Below, in pieces: positions 8,144 to 16,051 of a stretch of 64,000 nucleotides of DNA; the stretch's first letter is position 1; every line of letters starts with the position of its first letter. A model generated the notes under the pieces. The model saw nothing but the letters and a program-made list of their open reading frames with translations, was not told the DNA's origin and searched no databases. The stretch comes from Kribbella jejuensis (GTDB lineage: Bacteria; Actinomycetota; Actinomycetes; Propionibacteriales; Kribbellaceae): the NCBI RefSeq assembly GCF_006715085.1, contig NZ_VFMM01000001.1, positions 620,001 to 684,000 of the forward strand, read 5' to 3'. The position numbers and the translations under genes were made by a program.

Positions 8144-8338
8144 ATGGTAGGCAAGCGGGGGCGGGTGATCGGCCGGATCGCGCCCGGGATCGTCGGCGAG
8201 GTGATGCTGCCGGTCCGGGGTGCCACCGAGGCCTTCTACGCATACCCGGCGACCGACGAGGTGCTGGAGGTGGGGACGCAGGTGATCGTCGTCGACTTCG
8301 ACCCACCGCGCACCGTCTACGTCGCTCGCGCCATCTAA
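8144..8338 (+). CDS. Short NfeD-like OB-fold protein
   Basis: 64 residues starting at ATG 8144 after a GGAGGGG site. The sequence GRIAPGIVGEVMLPVRGATEAFYAYPATDEVLEVG followed by IVVDFDPPRTVYVARA fits the C-terminal beta-barrel of NfeD proteins, which have a G-x-V/L-x-P-x-G core and a terminal V-x-V strand. No membrane segment is present. NfeD proteins typically sit beside SPFH/flotillin genes and are thought to assist their membrane assembly, and a flotillin gene follows after 22 bases. The assignment rests on the weak motif plus strong context. Confidence 0.65.
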   Translation: MVGKRGRVIGRIAPGIVGEVMLPVRGATEAFYAYPATDEVLEVGTQVIVVDFDPPRTVYVARAI

Positions 8339-8360
8339 TTGAAGTTCCCTTGGAGGGGAA

Positions 8361-9710
8361 ATGTTGTGGACGTACGTGGGCGTCGCCGCTGCCGCGGTGA
8401 TCGCCCTGCTCATCATCTTCCGGATGGTCTGGCGGGTGGCGGAACCGAACGAGGCGCTGATCATCTCCGGTCTCGGCGCGCACTCGAGCAACGAGCAGGT
8501 CAACGAGACGCTCGGTTTCAAGATTGTCGTCGGCCGCGGTACGGCGGTGCTCCCAGGCTTCCAGACCGTACGCCGGTTGCCGCTCGACATCCGCGCGACG
8601 CCGCTGACCGTGACCTGCGTGTCCAGCCAAGGCATCCCGCTGCACATCAAGGGCGTCACGGCGTACAAGGTCGGTGACGACTACGGCTCGATCGCGAACG
8701 CGGCCCGCCGGTTCCTGGAGCAGAGCGACGAGCAGGTGATGGGCACCATCCACGAGCTGTTCGCGGGTCACCTGCGGGCGATCGTGGGTTCGACCACGGT
8801 CGAGGAGATGCTGCACGACCGGGAGACGCTGACCACGAACATCCGCGGCTCGCTGGCCGGCGACATGGAGAAGCTCGGCCTGGTCGTGGACTCGCTGCAG
8901 ATCCAGGAGATCGACGACGAGTCCGGCTACATCAAGAACCTCGGCCGTCCGCAGGCGGCCGCGGTCGAGGCCGCGGCCCGGATCGCGCAGGCCGAGCGGG
9001 ACCGGGAGGCGACCGAGCGCGAGCAGGTCGCGGCCGCCGCCAAGGCGGCTGCGATCCGGGAGAGCGAGATCGCCAAGGCTGGGTACCAGGCGGAGGTCGA
9101 CCAGGCGACGTCGAAGGCGTTCCAGGCCGGACCGCTGGCGGCCGCGCTGGCCAAGCAGGAGGTCGTGGTCGCCGAGACCGAGACCGCGAAGCTGAACGCG
9201 TCGCTGGCCGAGAAGCAGCTCGAGTCGACCGTGCTGAAGCCGGCCGACGCCGAGGCGTACAAGCAGCGCACGCTGGCACAGGCCGCGCGTGACGCGCAGA
9301 TCGCGGCCGCAGAGGCGAACGCCAAGGAGGTCCAGCTGCGGGGTGAGGCTCAGGCGAAGGCGACCGAGCTGACCGGTAAGGCCGAGGCGTCCGCGGTGCA
9401 GGCGAAGGCGATGGCGGAGGCGGCCGGTATCAAGGCGCGCGCCGAGGCGCTGGCGACCAACACCGACGCGGTCGTGGCGCAGCAGCTCGCCGAGGCCTAC
9501 CCGGAGATCGTCGCCGCGGCGGCGGGCTCGTTCGAGAAGGTCGGCAACATGGTCGTGCTGAACGGCGCCCAGGGCATCGAGGACACCCTGGTGAAGACGA
9601 TCACAATGGGCGGCTCCGGGTTCGCCCTGGCCAAGCAGCTGATCGACTCGCTGGCCACGAAGAAGGACGAGCCCCCGAAGCTCGAATCCGTACCGGACGA
9701 CCGCGCCTGA
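8361..9710 (+). CDS. SPFH/Band 7 domain protein (flotillin family)
   Basis: 449 residues, ATG 8361 preceded by GGAGGGG. An N-terminal helix (YVGVAAAAVIALLIIFRMVW) anchors it. Residues about 25-190 form the SPFH domain (RVAEPNEALIISGLG, RRLPLDIRATPLTVTCVSSQGIPLHIKGVTAYKVG). About 200-385 is a long Ala/Glu-rich coiled coil typical of flotillins, with repeated EA/AE tracts. The C-terminus VGNMVVLNGAQGIEDTL is the usual flotillin end. Flotillins oligomerise at the inner leaflet and scaffold membrane microdomains. Pairing with the NfeD-like gene is standard; standing opposite a membrane caspase is not. Confidence 0.92.
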   Translation: MLWTYVGVAAAAVIALLIIFRMVWRVAEPNEALIISGLGAHSSNEQVNETLGFKIVVGRGTAVLPGFQTVRRLPLDIRATPLTVTCVSSQGIPLHIKGVTAYKVGDDYGSIANAARRFLEQSDEQVMGTIHELFAGHLRAIVGSTTVEEMLHDRETLTTNIRGSLAGDMEKLGLVVDSLQIQEIDDESGYIKNLGRPQAAAVEAAARIAQAERDREATEREQVAAAAKAAAIRESEIAKAGYQAEVDQATSKAFQAGPLAAALAKQEVVVAETETAKLNASLAEKQLESTVLKPADAEAYKQRTLAQAARDAQIAAAEANAKEVQLRGEAQAKATELTGKAEASAVQAKAMAEAAGIKARAEALATNTDAVVAQQLAEAYPEIVAAAAGSFEKVGNMVVLNGAQGIEDTLVKTITMGGSGFALAKQLIDSLATKKDEPPKLESVPDDRA

Positions 9711-9714
9711 CAAT

Positions 9715-9751
9715 CCGTGGGATCCCCTTGTGTATCAGGGGGATCCCACGG
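9715..9751. terminator. Bidirectional hairpin between flotillin and response-regulator genes
   Basis: A perfect 13-base inverted repeat: left arm CCGTGGGATCCCC (9715-9727), loop of 11 bases, right arm GGGGATCCCACGG (9739-9751). It lies exactly in the convergent gap between stop codons at 9710 and 9753. There is no long U tract, as is common in high-GC actinobacteria. Confidence 0.75.
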
Positions 9752-9752
9752 C

Positions 9753-10391
9753 TCAGAGGCCGAGGTAGGTGAGAACCGCCAGCACCCTGCGGTGGCCGGA
9801 GTCGGTCGGTGGAAGGTCCAGCTTCAGGAACACGTTGCCGACGTGCTTGTGAACCGCACCGTCGGAGATGAAGAGCTTCTCGCCGATCGCGGTGTTGCCG
9901 AGACCTTCGGCCATCAGAGCGAGTACTTCGCGTTCGCGCGGCGTGAGGCGGTCGAGCGGGCTGCTGCGCTTCACCATGAGCTGGCTGACCACCTCCGGGT
10001 CCAGCACGGTGCCTCCGGCCGCAACCCGGCGTACCGCTTCCAAGAACTCGTCGACGCGGGAGACGCGGTCCTTCAGCAGGTACCCGACGCCCTCGCTGCC
10101 GGCTGCCAGGAGTTCGGCGGCGTAGACCTCCTCGACGTACTGCGAGAACACCAGGACCGGGAGGCCCGGCCGGACGCGGCGGGCCTCGATCGCGGCGCGC
10201 AGGCCCTCGTCGGTGAACGTCGGTGGCAGCCGTACGTCGACCACCGCGATGTCGACCTGGTGCTCGGCGATCGCCGTGGCGAACTGGTCCGCGTCGGTGG
10301 CGATCGCGGCGACCTCGAAGCCGGAGTTGTCCAGCAGCAGGCTGAGGCCTTCGGCGAGGATCGGGTTGTCCTCGAGGATGATCACCCGCAC
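9753..10391 (-). CDS. LuxR/NarL-family response regulator
   Basis: 212 residues. The receiver domain (MRVIILEDNPILAEGLSLLL) has acidic pocket residues near position 8-9 and the phospho-acceptor Asp52 in IAVVDVRLP; Lys occurs in GYLLKDRVSRVDE. The C-terminal LuxR helix-turn-helix is LTPREREVLALMAEGLGNTAIGEKLFISDGAVHKHVGNVFLKLDL. It overlaps the upstream histidine kinase gene by 10 bases, so the two form a cognate pair. Target genes cannot be inferred. Confidence 0.93.
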   Translation of the reverse strand: MRVIILEDNPILAEGLSLLLDNSGFEVAAIATDADQFATAIAEHQVDIAVVDVRLPPTFTDEGLRAAIEARRVRPGLPVLVFSQYVEEVYAAELLAAGSEGVGYLLKDRVSRVDEFLEAVRRVAAGGTVLDPEVVSQLMVKRSSPLDRLTPREREVLALMAEGLGNTAIGEKLFISDGAVHKHVGNVFLKLDLPPTDSGHRRVLAVLTYLGL

Positions 10392-11668
10392 GGAAGGATC
10401 ACCTCGACGGTGGTCGGCCCACCGATCGGGCTGTGCAGTTCCATGTGTCCGTCGATCGCCTGCACGCGATGGAGCATGCCATGCAGTCCGCTCCCCCGAC
10501 CGAGCAGGTCGCTCTGCTCACTGATCCGCGCCCCGCCGATCCCGTCGTCTGTGACCGCGAGGTAGAGCTCCGGACCACGGCGCTCGAGCTGTACGTCGAC
10601 ATGCCCGGCCGCACTGTGCTTGGTGACGTTGGTGAGGGCCTCCGCAACTACGAAGTACGCGCACGCCTCTACTGCGGCAGGGACTTGACCCAGCTCACCG
10701 ATGCGAAGCTCTACCGGTAGCGGGCATCTGGCAGCAAGCGCAGACACCGCCCCGGCCAGACCGCGATCGGCCAGGATCGGCGGGTACATGGTGCGCAGTA
10801 CGCCGCGCAGCTCGGTCATGGCCTGCTCTGCACCGTCACGGGCGTCGTCGAGCAGCTTGGCCGCCTTCTCGGGGTCATCTGCCATCGTCCGCTTGGCGAT
10901 ACCGATCCGCATCGCCAGCGACACCAGCTGAGCCTGCGTACCGTCGTGCAGGTCCCGCTCTATCCGGCGCAGCTCCGCGCCATGCGAGTCGACAGCACCT
11001 GCCCTGCTCTTCGTGAGCTCCTCCACGCGCCGTTCCAGCCGGACCGTTTCCAGCTGCTCCGGGCTAGGCGCCAGCAGCTGGAGCGCCGCGTTGGCGTGGC
11101 CGCGGGCCAGAGCCGGGGCGACCCTGCCGAGGAACCACAGACCGGCACCGATCTGGAGCGGGCCGAGCGTGAGCGCCTCGAACCAGTTGTTGACGTCGAT
11201 ACCCATCAGGCTGACGTTGCCCGGGTCGGTCCACCAGAAGAGCATGCCGACCACCGCGGCGGGCGCACCGATGATGGCGACCACCGCGACGGCCAGCTCC
11301 GGGATCATCGCGACCGGCATCAGCAGACAGCGCAGCGCGCGCTTGAACGACTTGTCCCGGAAGAGCGTCACCACGTCCCCCGGCTGCCGCGGGAGCGCGG
11401 GTGGCAGTTCCTCTGCCTGCGGGAGGCCGAGGAACTTCGCTGCGCGGTACCGCTCGCTGTTGGCGAGCCGCACCAGACCCGCGGTGGCGCCCGGGATCAG
11501 CCAGCCCCAGATCAGGCTGACAGGGAGCGCGGCCAGCAACGTGACCGACTTGAAGAAGCGGATGACCAGGTAACCAGCGGCCGGACCACCCCGGGACAGC
11601 ATCTTCTTGAGCATGCTCACATCTTGCGGTACGAGTACGGCAGCGGTCGGTACAGCAGGCTCTACCAT
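10382..11668 (-). CDS. Membrane sensor histidine kinase (HisKA_3 type)
   Basis: 428 residues from the ATG complementary to 11666-11668. Several hydrophobic segments in residues about 33-185 (SVTLLAALPVSLIWGWLIPG, MPVAMIPELAVAVVAIIGAPAAVVGMLFW) form the sensor. A coiled linker ERRVEELTKSRAG leads to the HisKA_3 motif AELRRIERDLHDGTQAQL with phospho-acceptor His241. The HATPase domain ends with LYLAVTDDGIGGA and LGRGSGLHGMLHRV. The ATG directly abuts the stop of the amidohydrolase gene. An internal ATG 18 codons later (MLKKML) is an alternative start. It phosphorylates the downstream LuxR-type regulator. Confidence 0.9.
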   Translation of the reverse strand: MVEPAVPTAAVLVPQDVSMLKKMLSRGGPAAGYLVIRFFKSVTLLAALPVSLIWGWLIPGATAGLVRLANSERYRAAKFLGLPQAEELPPALPRQPGDVVTLFRDKSFKRALRCLLMPVAMIPELAVAVVAIIGAPAAVVGMLFWWTDPGNVSLMGIDVNNWFEALTLGPLQIGAGLWFLGRVAPALARGHANAALQLLAPSPEQLETVRLERRVEELTKSRAGAVDSHGAELRRIERDLHDGTQAQLVSLAMRIGIAKRTMADDPEKAAKLLDDARDGAEQAMTELRGVLRTMYPPILADRGLAGAVSALAARCPLPVELRIGELGQVPAAVEACAYFVVAEALTNVTKHSAAGHVDVQLERRGPELYLAVTDDGIGGARISEQSDLLGRGSGLHGMLHRVQAIDGHMELHSPIGGPTTVEVILPCG

Positions 11669-12760
11669 TCAGCCTCTGGTAGAGATCACCTTTCCGCGGA
11701 GCGCGATCAGGCGCGGATGCGTGAGCACGGCGGGGTTCGCGCGCGGGTCCTCGTCGTACACCACCAGATCGGCTGGGTCGCCGGGGCGCAGCTCGCTCGG
11801 CGCACCGAGCCACTCACGGGCCGCCCACGACCCGGCGGCGAGCGCCTGTTCTCCCGACATCCCGATCTCGGTCAGCGCCTGGATCTCCTGCGCGACCAGC
11901 CCGTGCCCGAGCACCCCTCCGGCGTCGGTCCCGGCGTACACCGGTACGCCGGCCTCGAACGCGTCCCGCAACCGGTGCAGGCGGCGTTCGTACAGGTCTC
12001 GCATGTGGGCGGCGTACACCGGGAACTTGCCCGCGGCCTGCTCGGCGTACTGCGGGAAGTTCTCCAACTGGATCAGCGTCGGTACGACGGCCACCTGGCG
12101 CTCGGCCAGCTCGCTGAGGAGCCCGGGCTCGATACCGGTGCCGTGTTCGAGGCAGTCGATGCCCGCGGCGAGCAGATCCGGGAGCGCGTGCTCGCCGAAG
12201 ACGTGGGCGGTGACGCGGGCACCGAGCTCGTGCGCGCGGGCGATCGCGGCGGTCAGCGCGTCGGCGGGCCAGCAGGGTGTGAGGTCACCGGCCTCGCGAT
12301 CGATCCAGTCGCCGACCAGCTTGACCCACCCGTCACCGCGGCGGGCCTCCTGCTCGACGTACGCGACGAGCTCCTCCGGCTCGATCTCCCAGCCGTAGTT
12401 GCGCAGGTACCGCTTCGAGCGGGCGAGGTGCCGGCCGGCCCGGATGATCTTCGGCAGGTCCTCGCGGTCGTCGATCCAGCGGGTGTCGACCGGCGAACCG
12501 GCGTCCCGGACCAGCAGCGCACCGGCGTCGCGGTCGGCGATCGCCTGCTCCTCCTGCGTCTGCTGGTCGACCCCGCCGTGCTGGTCGAGCCCGATGTGGC
12601 AGTGCGCGTCGACCAGCCCCGGCACGATCCAGCCGCCGGTGTGCACGGTCGTCACGTCAGCAGCGGCGGGCCGGTTGACGACCAGCCCACCGCTGAGGTG
12701 GAGCTCCTGCTGCTCACCAGCCGGCAACACCGTGCCGGTCAGCCTTAGTACGCCGCTCAT
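11669..12760 (-). CDS. Amidohydrolase-family protein (imidazolonepropionase/prolidase-like)
   Basis: 363 residues. The metal-binding motif GLVDAHCHIGLD appears near residue 50, preceded by the short beta-sandwich start MSGVLRLTGTVLPAG. Further ligands fit HVFGEHALPD, DCLEHGTG and the C-terminal Asp in VYAGTDAGG. The end RPGDPADLVVYDEDPR is the usual second half of the beta-sandwich. The family hydrolyses C-N bonds in cytoplasmic cyclic amides or dipeptides. It lies immediately upstream of the histidine kinase (TGA then ATG) and probably shares its transcript. Substrate is unknown. Confidence 0.85.
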   Translation of the reverse strand: MSGVLRLTGTVLPAGEQQELHLSGGLVVNRPAAADVTTVHTGGWIVPGLVDAHCHIGLDQHGGVDQQTQEEQAIADRDAGALLVRDAGSPVDTRWIDDREDLPKIIRAGRHLARSKRYLRNYGWEIEPEELVAYVEQEARRGDGWVKLVGDWIDREAGDLTPCWPADALTAAIARAHELGARVTAHVFGEHALPDLLAAGIDCLEHGTGIEPGLLSELAERQVAVVPTLIQLENFPQYAEQAAGKFPVYAAHMRDLYERRLHRLRDAFEAGVPVYAGTDAGGVLGHGLVAQEIQALTEIGMSGEQALAAGSWAAREWLGAPSELRPGDPADLVVYDEDPRANPAVLTHPRLIALRGKVISTRG

Positions 12761-12850
12761 GGAGCGACCGTACCGGCTGGCTGTGTGCTGTGGTCCAGCG
12801 CCGTGGCGAGGATGTGCCGACCAGTCGGCGCCGGACCACCGGACAGGGCA

Positions 12851-14119
12851 CTATCCGTGCGAGCCGCCGCCCGGCGTGCAGGTCGGGGTGGTGGTCTCGT
12901 TGCCGGCGCAGGGCGTCCCGGACGGGGTCTGCGTCGGGGTCTCGGTCGGCGTCTCGGTCGGGGTCGGGGTGGGCGTCGGCGTCGGCGTCGGCGTCTTGGT
13001 CGGCGGCTTCGTCGGCGTCTTGGTGGGGCTCTTGGTCGGCGTCGACGTCGGGTGCGTCGGCCAGTCCGTCGGTGTGTCGACCGGCTTCGGCGGCGTCGGC
13101 TTGTCCCACGGCGTGCTCGGCGGGGCGACCGTCGGCATCGTGGTCGTGCTCGCCGGCGGCGGGGTCGGGGTCGCCGTCTTGGTGTCGTCCGGAATGTCCG
13201 GGACCACCCGCGGGTCGACCCGGCGGTCGGCGTTGCCGTTCTGCTTCGCGGCGGCGATGTTGCCCTTCGCGTTCGGCACCAGGACCGCGTTCTTGCTGTA
13301 GACCCGCATCCACTTCAGGACCGTCGCGACGAAGTCCTTGGAGTGGTGGTAGCGCAGCAGCGAGGCGACCAGGTCGCGCGGGTTGCGCAGGTCGTCACCC
13401 TGGGCGCAGAGCACCACGGCGACCGTGGTGACCGCGTCGTACACGTTGTTCGGGTTGCGGAAACCGTCGCCGTTGCCGTCGGCCCCGAACTCGTCCCAGA
13501 CCTGCGGAATGATCTGCATCGGCCCGACGGCCCGGTCCCAGGTCTGGTCGCCGTCGTACTTGCCGTGGTCGGTGTCGGTGATCCGGCCGTTGCCGTGCCG
13601 GCCGTTCAGCACCGGGCCGAGGATCCGGCCGCGGGTGGTGCCGGCCACGTCGACCCGGCCGCCGCTGGCGTGGTCGGACTCGACCTTGCCGACGCCGGCC
13701 AGCAACGGCCAGGTGAGACCACAATTCGGCCGGACGACCGCGAGGTTCGCGGTGGCCCGGCGGTAGGCGGGGAAGACCCCGCGCGGGATGCCGTTCACGG
13801 CTCCCGGCCGCCCGGGACGGACGACCGATCGCCCGTCGGTGGCCCCTTGCACGGGGACGTCGGCACGGGCGGGTTTGTCGGATCCGAGCTGCCCGTCCAC
13901 TCCGGGGCGCTGCGGCACGATCATCGTCAGTTCGTCGAACTCACCGCTGTTCAGCCCGGCGCCGGGCGACGGGGCGACCGGACTGCCCGCCGTGAGCTCT
14001 CCGGCGGCACCGGTACCCCCCGAGGCGACGGTGACAACGGCCCCGACCAGGAGCGGGGCGGTACACAGTGAAGCGATGATGATTTTGACCCGACGGTTTC
14101 CACTACGGGTTAGGCGCAT
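12851..14119 (-). CDS. Secreted lytic transglycosylase with Pro/Thr-rich tail (paralogue 1)
   Basis: 422 residues. A basic N-terminus and hydrophobic helix (VKIIIASLCTAPLLVGAVVTVA) form a signal peptide or anchor. Residues about 125-300 hold an MltB/SLT-like lysozyme domain: LTWPLLAGVGKVESDHASGG with probable catalytic Glu147, then AVGPMQIIPQVWDEFGADGNGDG. From about residue 330 the chain is a Pro/Thr repeat linker (TPTPTPTPTPTPTETPTETP) ending in a short tail with two cysteines. It should cleave peptidoglycan glycan strands outside the membrane. The next gene upstream encodes a close paralogue with the same layout, indicating tandem duplication. Confidence 0.87.
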   Translation of the reverse strand: MRLTRSGNRRVKIIIASLCTAPLLVGAVVTVASGGTGAAGELTAGSPVAPSPGAGLNSGEFDELTMIVPQRPGVDGQLGSDKPARADVPVQGATDGRSVVRPGRPGAVNGIPRGVFPAYRRATANLAVVRPNCGLTWPLLAGVGKVESDHASGGRVDVAGTTRGRILGPVLNGRHGNGRITDTDHGKYDGDQTWDRAVGPMQIIPQVWDEFGADGNGDGFRNPNNVYDAVTTVAVVLCAQGDDLRNPRDLVASLLRYHHSKDFVATVLKWMRVYSKNAVLVPNAKGNIAAAKQNGNADRRVDPRVVPDIPDDTKTATPTPPPASTTTMPTVAPPSTPWDKPTPPKPVDTPTDWPTHPTSTPTKSPTKTPTKPPTKTPTPTPTPTPTPTETPTETPTQTPSGTPCAGNETTTPTCTPGGGSHG

Positions 14120-14228
14120 AGCCCCTTCAACGAACCAAGCGCCAGAAAGTTACATCAAGACGACGCAAAGTTACCGGACACAGAATCCGCTCGGAAAACC
14201 GGCACCGAGGTAACGGACCACGCTACCT

Positions 14229-14390
14229 CGCTCGGCCGGGCGGGCTCGGTGGGGGCGGGCTCGGTCGGGCGGGCTCGGTCGGGCGGGCTCGGTCGGGCGG
14301 GCTCGGGCGGCGGGCTCGGGCGGGCGGGCTCGGGCGGCGGGCTCGGGCGGCGGGCTCGGGGGGTCGGTAAGCGCGGGCTCGGGCGGGCTT
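14229..14390. repeat. GC-rich short tandem repeat between two transglycosylase genes
   Basis: About eleven imperfect copies of a 12-15 base unit built on GGGCGGGCTCGG occupy the gap between the stop codon at 14394 and the start at 14119. Units vary between CGGGCGGGCTCGGT, CGGCGGGCTCGGG and similar forms. There are no spacers, so it is not CRISPR. On the minus strand one frame through it is open and would read as repeated Pro/Ala/Arg/Ser, adjoining the Pro/Thr tail of the upstream gene. Confidence 0.8.
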
Positions 14391-14393
14391 GGT

Positions 14394-15770
14394 TCAGTTG
14401 GCCGGTTGTGAGGCGGCGGGGGTCTCGTCGGAGGCGGGCGCGGCGGTGTTGCACGGGCTCGGCGTGGTGGTCGGCGAGTCCGACGGGGACGGGGTGGGCG
14501 TCTCAGTCGGGGCTGTGGTCGGTGCGCAGCTCGGGTCCGGACTCGTCGGCGGGGTCGTCGGCGGCGTGGTGGGCGGTGTCGTCGGTGTCGTCGGTGGCGT
14601 TGTCGGCGGCGTTGTCGGAGACGTCGGCGGACTCGTCGGACTCGTCGGCGTCGAGGTCGGGGTGCTCGGCGGAGTGGTCTTGGTCGGTGTGCCCGACGGC
14701 GTCTTGGTCGGAGTCTTGGTGGGGGTCTTGGACGGCGTCGAGGTCACGCTCGCGGTCGGCTTCGACGTCGGCGCGACCGTCGGCGAGGTCGCACCGGTCG
14801 TCGGCGCTGTCGTCGGGACCGTCGTCGGCGGAGAGGTCGCCGGGGAGGTCGGCGTCGTGGTCGTCGTCCGCTGCCCGTCCTTGTCCTCGGCGTTGCCGCC
14901 GTCACCCGGGATGTCGATCTGCCCCGGCTTGTCCGGGATGCTCACGGTGTCCTTGCTGTACGACTGCATCCAGCGCAGCACCGTCGACACGTAGTCCATC
15001 GAGTGGTTGTAGGTCAGCACAGCCTGCACCAGGCCCTGCGGGTCGGACAGGTTCGCGCCACCGGAGCAGAGGTAGTCCCCCGCCGCACGGGCCGCGTCGA
15101 ACACGTTGTGCGGATCCTTCACGCCGTCACCGTTGCCGTCGGCACCGAACGTCTTCCAGGTCCCGGGGATGAACTGCATCGGCCCGACGGCGCGGTCCCA
15201 GGTCGTGTTCCCGTCGTACACGCCGTGGTCGGTGTCGGCGATCGCCGCCGTCCCGGGACCGCCGTCGAGGACCGGGCCGAGGATCTTGCCGCGGGTATTG
15301 CCCAATGCGTCGACCTTGCCGCCGCTGGCGTGGTCGGACTCGACCTTGCCGATGCCGGCCAGCAACGGCCAGGTGATGTAGCAGCCCGGCATCGACATCG
15401 CCAGATCGCGAGCGGCTTTCTGGTACGCCGCCAGCACGGTGCCCGGGATGCCCGACGCGTTCCCGAACGCGCCGGGGATCGGCTGCACGGTGCCGTCGGT
15501 GGTCCCCGTGACCGGGACCTGGATCGCGGACTTCGCCTGCGACGGGAGGCTGCCGTCGGCGCCCGGCCGGTTCGGAACGTTCTCCGCGAGGTTGTCGAAG
15601 ACCGCGTCCTGGCGCGGCGCGGCCAGTGCGTGGGCGTCCACGACGAACGTGTTCGAGGTGACTCCGCCGACCACGAACACGGCGACCATGGCGGTGGGCG
15701 GAGCCAGGCAGACCCAGGCGGCGGTCAGCTTTCCCCGCCAGGTGTCCAGGTTCTTGAACTGCTGCCTCAT
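14394..15770 (-). CDS. Secreted lytic transglycosylase with Pro/Thr-rich tail (paralogue 2)
   Basis: 458 residues, ATG with GAGGA 8 bases upstream. The N-terminal helix KLTAAWVCLAPPTAMVAVFVVGGV is an export signal or anchor. The catalytic domain repeats the arrangement of its neighbour: ITWPLLAGIGKVESDHASGG with probable catalytic Glu144, TWDRAVGPMQFIPGTWKTFGADGNGDG, and GDYLCSGGANLSDPQGLVQAVLTYNHS. A Thr/Pro/Ser tail of about 140 residues (TPTKTTPPSTPTSTPTSPT and similar) follows and ends without a membrane anchor or LPxTG. It likely spans or binds the wall and trims peptidoglycan. The two genes share strand and orientation and probably arose by duplication. Confidence 0.87.
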   Translation of the reverse strand: MRQQFKNLDTWRGKLTAAWVCLAPPTAMVAVFVVGGVTSNTFVVDAHALAAPRQDAVFDNLAENVPNRPGADGSLPSQAKSAIQVPVTGTTDGTVQPIPGAFGNASGIPGTVLAAYQKAARDLAMSMPGCYITWPLLAGIGKVESDHASGGKVDALGNTRGKILGPVLDGGPGTAAIADTDHGVYDGNTTWDRAVGPMQFIPGTWKTFGADGNGDGVKDPHNVFDAARAAGDYLCSGGANLSDPQGLVQAVLTYNHSMDYVSTVLRWMQSYSKDTVSIPDKPGQIDIPGDGGNAEDKDGQRTTTTTPTSPATSPPTTVPTTAPTTGATSPTVAPTSKPTASVTSTPSKTPTKTPTKTPSGTPTKTTPPSTPTSTPTSPTSPPTSPTTPPTTPPTTPTTPPTTPPTTPPTSPDPSCAPTTAPTETPTPSPSDSPTTTPSPCNTAAPASDETPAASQPAN

Positions 15771-16051
15771 CCGAACCGTCCTCGACGCATTCCGCAGTTT
15801 GGTGTGTCACTCGGGCGTAGGGACGATCTTAACCGCCGGTCGGTCGGCCACAACCGGAGCCGGTGCGCCGTCACCGAGTACCGAACAGGCATGTTCAGGG
15901 ACTCGTCCCCGGATGTTCACTCCCCACGTCTCACCACCGTAAGCCCGCGGCAGCACCGAGCGCGCCGGGTGAACGGATGACATTTTCGCCATCCGTTCGG
16001 CCGACGGGCGGTCTGCCCTTCGGGGCATCCTGGTAAGAGCTCAGGTACGGC
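15771..16051. promoter_or_regulatory. Intergenic leader of transglycosylase paralogue 2 / ffh downstream region
   Basis: A 281-base gap without a gene. The part next to 15770 must carry the promoter and leader of the minus-strand transglycosylase gene. It includes a short dyad GAACAGGCATGTTC at 15883-15896. The part next to 16051 is downstream of ffh and contains the hairpin annotated separately. I recognise no riboswitch. Confidence 0.35.
15971..15998 (-). terminator. Hairpin downstream of ffh
   Basis: Nine-base arms GAACGGATG (15971-15979) and CATCCGTTC (15990-15998) enclose an AT-containing loop. It lies about 54 bases past the ffh stop codon in the direction of transcription. No U tract is present. 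Confidence 0.5.

Noticed and set aside
14229..14390. GC-rich repeat as a CRISPR array
   Set aside because: Units are directly adjacent with no unique spacers and no cas genes occur in the window.
15883..15896. GAACAGGCATGTTC as a LexA/SOS box
   Set aside because: The GAAC and GTTC halves are six bases apart; actinobacterial SOS boxes need four. No SOS gene follows.
15771..15960. Possible c-di-AMP (ydaO-type) riboswitch in the leader of a wall hydrolase gene
   Set aside because: Such riboswitches precede some actinobacterial wall hydrolases, but I could not find the conserved core elements in this leader.
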